Origin: Gammaproteobacteria bacterium | GTDB taxonomy: Bacteria; Pseudomonadota; Gammaproteobacteria; Chromatiales; Sedimenticolaceae | Length of the DNA stretch: 10,341 nucleotides | Direction: 5' to 3' | Assembly: GCA_020445165.1 (NCBI GenBank) | Contig: JAGRHE010000093.1 | Location: forward strand, 1 to 10,341 | Part shown: positions 7,609 to 10,341 of the stretch, in pieces | How positions within the stretch are numbered: position 1 is the first letter of the stretch | Layout of the letters: every line of letters starts with the position of its first letter | Notes under the pieces: model-generated | The model's input: only the letters and a program-made list of their open reading frames with translations | What the model was told of the DNA's origin: nothing | The model's database searches: none | Program-made: the position numbers and the translations under genes

Positions 7609-8559
7609 TCACCCCAACCGGTCGGCGAATGCGTCAGTTGCCGCGACCAGCTGCTGCCGGATGCCGGGCTCGGCCGCCGAATGGCCGGCATCGGCAACGA
7701 TCTTCAATTCACTGCCCGGCCATTGCCTGTGCAGTTGCCAGGCGTTCTCCAGTGGACAGATCACATCGTAACGACCGTGCACGATGATGCCGGGGATGTC
7801 GGCGAGAAGCACTGCGTTGTCCAACAGCTGGTTCGGCTTCATGAAGGCGTCGTGCATGAAGTAGTGACATTCGATCCGCGCCAGGCTCAACGCGACATGC
7901 GCCTCGGCGAAATGCCCGGCCACACCTGCGTTGGGCAACAGCGTCGCCGTACGCCCCTCCCAGACAGACCATGCACGAGCCGCGGCCAGACGGCGCAGCT
8001 CGTCGTCCCCGGTCAACAACTGGTGGTAGGCCTGCAGCATGCTGCCGCGTTGTTCGGGCGCGATCGGCGCGACGAAATCCTCCCAGTAGTCGGGAAACAG
8101 ACGGCTCGCCCCCTGCTGGTAGAACCATTCGATTTCATGTGGACGGCACAGGAAGATGCCGCGCACGACCAGGGCTGAAACGCGTTCCGGGTGGGTCTGG
8201 GCATAAGCCAGGGCGAGCGTCGATCCCCAGGAGCCACCGAACACCAGCCAGCGTTCGATACCAAGGTGTTCACGGATCTTCTCGATATCGGCGACCAGGT
8301 CCCAGGTCGTATTGTCGACGAGGTCGGCGTGCGGCGTGGAACGCCCTGCACCGCGTTGATCGAACAGCACCACGCGATAACGCTCGGGATCGAAGAAGCG
8401 GCGATGATAGGGTTCACAGCCCGCACCGGGGCCGCCGTGCAGGAACAGCGCCGGCAGGCCATCCGGGCTGCCGACCTGTTCGACGTACAGGGTATGCCGT
8501 TGATCGACGGCCAGTTGCTCGCTCTGGAACGGGACGATTTCGGGGTAGAGATCTTTCAT
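7609..8559 (-). CDS. pip: Proline iminopeptidase (alpha/beta hydrolase, peptidase family S33)
   Basis: A 316-residue cytoplasmic exopeptidase that removes N-terminal proline from peptides (EC 3.4.11.5). It is the usual length for bacterial S33 prolyl aminopeptidases. The oxyanion-hole motif HGGPGAG is at 41-47 and the nucleophile elbow GGSWGS has Ser110. The remaining triad members are Asp265 (GRYDVICP) and His293 (AGHSAAE). These positions agree closely with the catalytic residues known for the Xanthomonas enzyme. Glutamates in WEGR (E201) and RIECHYF (E230) match residues known in the family to bind the substrate amino group. There is no signal peptide. It starts at the ATG ending at 8559; an AGGTTAG element 10-16 bases upstream is only a weak ribosome-binding site. 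It lies downstream of typA on the same strand with 230 bases between, so it probably has its own promoter. It is a housekeeping gene with no evident tie to the signalling cluster it faces. Confidence 0.93.
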   Translation of the reverse strand: MKDLYPEIVPFQSEQLAVDQRHTLYVEQVGSPDGLPALFLHGGPGAGCEPYHRRFFDPERYRVVLFDQRGAGRSTPHADLVDNTTWDLVADIEKIREHLGIERWLVFGGSWGSTLALAYAQTHPERVSALVVRGIFLCRPHEIEWFYQQGASRLFPDYWEDFVAPIAPEQRGSMLQAYHQLLTGDDELRRLAAARAWSVWEGRTATLLPNAGVAGHFAEAHVALSLARIECHYFMHDAFMKPNQLLDNAVLLADIPGIIVHGRYDVICPLENAWQLHRQWPGSELKIVADAGHSAAEPGIRQQLVAATDAFADRLG

Positions 8560-8653
8560 GCGACCAGTCTAACCTGCAGCTCTGCCGGAGAATCGGAAAA
8601 TTCCTACAACGCCCGGCGGCAGTTGCCGTATGCCACCGGGATTTCGTGACCGA

Positions 8654-8670
8654 CAATGAACCTGTCATTG
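8654..8670. promoter_or_regulatory. 17-base dyad between typA and pip (possible operator)
   Basis: CAATGA-ACCTG-TCATTG is a perfect 6-5-6 dyad centred about 100 bases upstream of the pip ATG. It has the same ATGA-N5-TCAT core and the same spacing as the dyad at 1677-1693. It is placed where a pip promoter could lie, but no strong -35/-10 boxes are visible; TTGTCG and CATACG, 18 bases apart on the - strand (8655 to 8626), are a poor candidate. The rest of the 8560-8789 gap shows no coding sequence or RNA gene. Confidence 0.3.
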
Positions 8671-8752
8671 CAGGGACGATACGCAGGGTCGACGCCCGTA
8701 GGCATACCTCACGATGCCGAGCCCGCGATGATGGAGCCATTGATAACGGGCA

Positions 8753-8772
8753 GGCCAGGGATCGGCCTGGCC
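8753..8772 (-). terminator. Hairpin just after typA, weak terminator candidate
   Basis: GGCCAGG (8753-8759) pairs exactly with CCTGGCC (8766-8772) around a 6-base loop, starting 17 bases past the typA stop on the - strand. The GC-rich stem and position suit transcript-end formation for typA. However, the - strand continues TGCCCGTTATC with no U-run, so it would be at best an imperfect intrinsic terminator. It may only stabilise the 3' end. Confidence 0.35.
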
Positions 8773-8789
8773 GTTCTTCTTGCGATCGC

Positions 8790-10341
8790 TCAGCTCTTGT
8801 GTGAGCGCTTGCGCTCATGCTCCTTCAGCAGTTTCTTGCGCAGCCGGATCTTGTTCGGCGTCACCTCGACCAGTTCATCGTCCTCGATGAACTCGAGCGC
8901 CTGTTCCAGCGTCAGCCGAATCGGCGGCACCAGCGCAATCGCCTCATCCTTGCCTGAAGCGCGGATGTTGGTGAGCTGCTTGCCCTTGAGTGGATTGACG
9001 ACCAGGTCGTTCGAGCGCGAATGGATGCCGACGATCTGACCCTCGTACACCTCGTCCCCCGGTGACGCGAACATCTTGCCGCGTTCCTGCAGGTTGAACA
9101 GTGCGAATCCCAGCACCTTGCCCTGCCCGTTCGAGATCATCACCCCGTTGCTGCGCGGCGCAATACCGCCTGCCTGGGCCGGGCCGTAATGATCGAACAC
9201 GTGGTACATGAGCCCGGTACCCGAGGTCATGGTCATGAAGTCGGTCTGAATGCCGATCAGGCCACGTGACGGCACGATGTAGTCGAGACGGACGCGCCCC
9301 TTGCCATCGGGCACCATGTCCTTGAGCTCGCCCCTGCGCTCGCCCATGGTCTCCATCAGCGAGCCCTGGTGCTGCTCCTCGATGTCGATCGTGACCGCTT
9401 CGTAGGGTTCACAGACCTGGCCATCGATCTCGCGGAAGATGACCTCCGGCCGCGACACCGCAAGTTCGAAACCCTCGCGACGCATGTTCTCGATCAGCAC
9501 CGACAGGTGCAGTTCACCACGGCCGGAAACCTTGAACTTCTCCGGATCGGTACCTTCCTCGACCCGCAGGGCAACGTTGTGGATCAACTCGCGCTCGAGG
9601 CGATCCTTGATCTGACGCGAGGTCAGGTACTTACCTGACTTGCCCGCAAAGGGCGAGCCGTTGACCTGGAAGGTCATCGACACGGTCGGTTCATCGACCG
9701 TCAGCGCCGGCATCGGCTCGACGTGCTCCGGGTCACACAGCGTGTCGGAAACGTTCGGCGCCTCGATGCCGGTGATCGCAATGATGTCGCCGGCACGCGC
9801 CTCTGCCACCTCGTACCTTTCCAGTCCGTGGTAACCGTAGACCAGCCCGATCTTGGCCCGGTAGTTCTTGCCACCGAACTTGCTGACCACGACCTGCTGG
9901 TTGGGCCGGATACTGCCGCGGGTCACGCGTCCGACCGCGATCGCGCCGACATAGCTGTTGTAGTCCAGGTTCGAGATCTGCATCTGCAGCGGCGCATCCG
10001 GATCGACGTTCGGTGCCGGGCAGAAATTCACGATCGCCTCGAACACCGGCGTCATGTCGCCTTCGCGCACGTCGTCCCTGGTCGACGCGTAGCCGTTGAT
10101 CGACGATGCATAAATGACCGGAAAATCGAGCTGCGCATCGCTGGCGCCAAGTTTGTCGAACAGTTCGAACACCTGGTCGATGACCCAGTCCGGACGCGCA
10201 CCCGGTTTGTCGATCTTGTTGACGATCACGATGGGACGCAGGCCGTGCTTGAACGCCTTCTGGGTGACGAAGCGGGTCTGTGGCATCGGCCCTTCCTGGG
10301 CATCCACCAGCAGTAGCACCGAGTCGACCATCGACAGCACG
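8790..10341 (-). CDS. typA: Translational GTPase TypA/BipA, N-terminus cut by the window edge
   Basis: A ribosome-associated GTPase of the EF-G/LepA superfamily, involved in ribosome assembly and in stress or cold adaptation. About 516 residues are visible out of a usual ~600-610. The N-terminal ~85-90 residues, with the P-loop, switch I and the DTPGH motif, lie beyond 10341. The visible part opens with [14 protein letters not shown] and [12 protein letters not shown], diagnostic of TypA, and continues with the G4 motif NKID followed by KPGARPDW (bases 10220 to about 10185) and the G5-like YASSING. An EF-Tu-like barrel follows. Next come the EF-G-like domains and the TypA-specific C-terminus ([32 protein letters not shown]). 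It ends in a basic tail, HERKRSHKS. The family normally has such an Arg/Lys-rich end. The first visible in-frame codon is a GTG coding for an internal valine, not the start. The frame is intact and there is no sign of decay. A GC-rich hairpin follows the stop. Confidence 0.96.
   Translation of the reverse strand, partial: VLSMVDSVLLLVDAQEGPMPQTRFVTQKAFKHGLRPIVIVNKIDKPGARPDWVIDQVFELFDKLGASDAQLDFPVIYASSINGYASTRDDVREGDMTPVFEAIVNFCPAPNVDPDAPLQMQISNLDYNSYVGAIAVGRVTRGSIRPNQQVVVSKFGGKNYRAKIGLVYGYHGLERYEVAEARAGDIIAITGIEAPNVSDTLCDPEHVEPMPALTVDEPTVSMTFQVNGSPFAGKSGKYLTSRQIKDRLERELIHNVALRVEEGTDPEKFKVSGRGELHLSVLIENMRREGFELAVSRPEVIFREIDGQVCEPYEAVTIDIEEQHQGSLMETMGERRGELKDMVPDGKGRVRLDYIVPSRGLIGIQTDFMTMTSGTGLMYHVFDHYGPAQAGGIAPRSNGVMISNGQGKVLGFALFNLQERGKMFASPGDEVYEGQIVGIHSRSNDLVVNPLKGKQLTNIRASGKDEAIALVPPIRLTLEQALEFIEDDELVEVTPNKIRLRKKLLKEHERKRSHKS

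Noticed and set aside
8656..9039. Open frame on the + strand overlapping the end of typA.
   Set aside because: Most of it is antisense to conserved TypA coding sequence, and its translation is Ser/Arg-rich without any recognisable domain.

Overview
This is a GC-rich chromosomal window, most likely from a free-living or environmental gammaproteobacterium. The lineage is inferred from the overall look of the TypA, proline iminopeptidase and DUF1631 proteins and cannot be narrowed from the sequence alone. Five genes in the window look intact or nearly so, and the window cuts one further gene family member at each edge. There is no RNA gene, insertion sequence, CRISPR array or prophage signature. 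Coding density is high, and the only gaps above 100 bases are 1570-1727 and 8560-8789.

Left and central part, + strand (1-7577): a cyclic-di-GMP signalling neighbourhood. It begins with the C-terminal part of a DUF1631 protein (open at the left edge). Four bases later comes a small single-domain PilZ protein, the classic c-di-GMP receptor fold. After a 158-base gap with several inverted repeats comes a very large gene, 1728-6695, coding for one polypeptide of about 1,655 residues. It contains, in order, a membrane-anchored periplasmic sensor (CHASE8-like), HAMP, a histidine kinase, two receiver domains, an HPt domain, a third receiver, a PAS domain, a GGDEF cyclase and an EAL phosphodiesterase. 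Twelve bases later follows an HDOD-domain protein.

Right part, - strand (7609-10341): housekeeping genes facing the signalling cluster. A complete proline iminopeptidase (pip) ends 31 bases from the HDOD stop codon, so the two transcription units converge. Upstream of pip lies typA/bipA, the translational GTPase, which lacks its N-terminal G1-G3 region because the window ends.

How the genes may work together: the giant kinase carries every phosphotransfer station needed for a complete His-Asp-His-Asp relay, plus both enzymes for making and breaking c-di-GMP. A periplasmic signal could therefore be turned into a c-di-GMP change within one molecule. The neighbouring PilZ protein is a plausible receiver of that second messenger, and the DUF1631 and HDOD proteins are possible partners of unknown role. 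The single-chain fusion is the most noteworthy object in the window. Its domains are individually well known; the arrangement is what deserves a second look.
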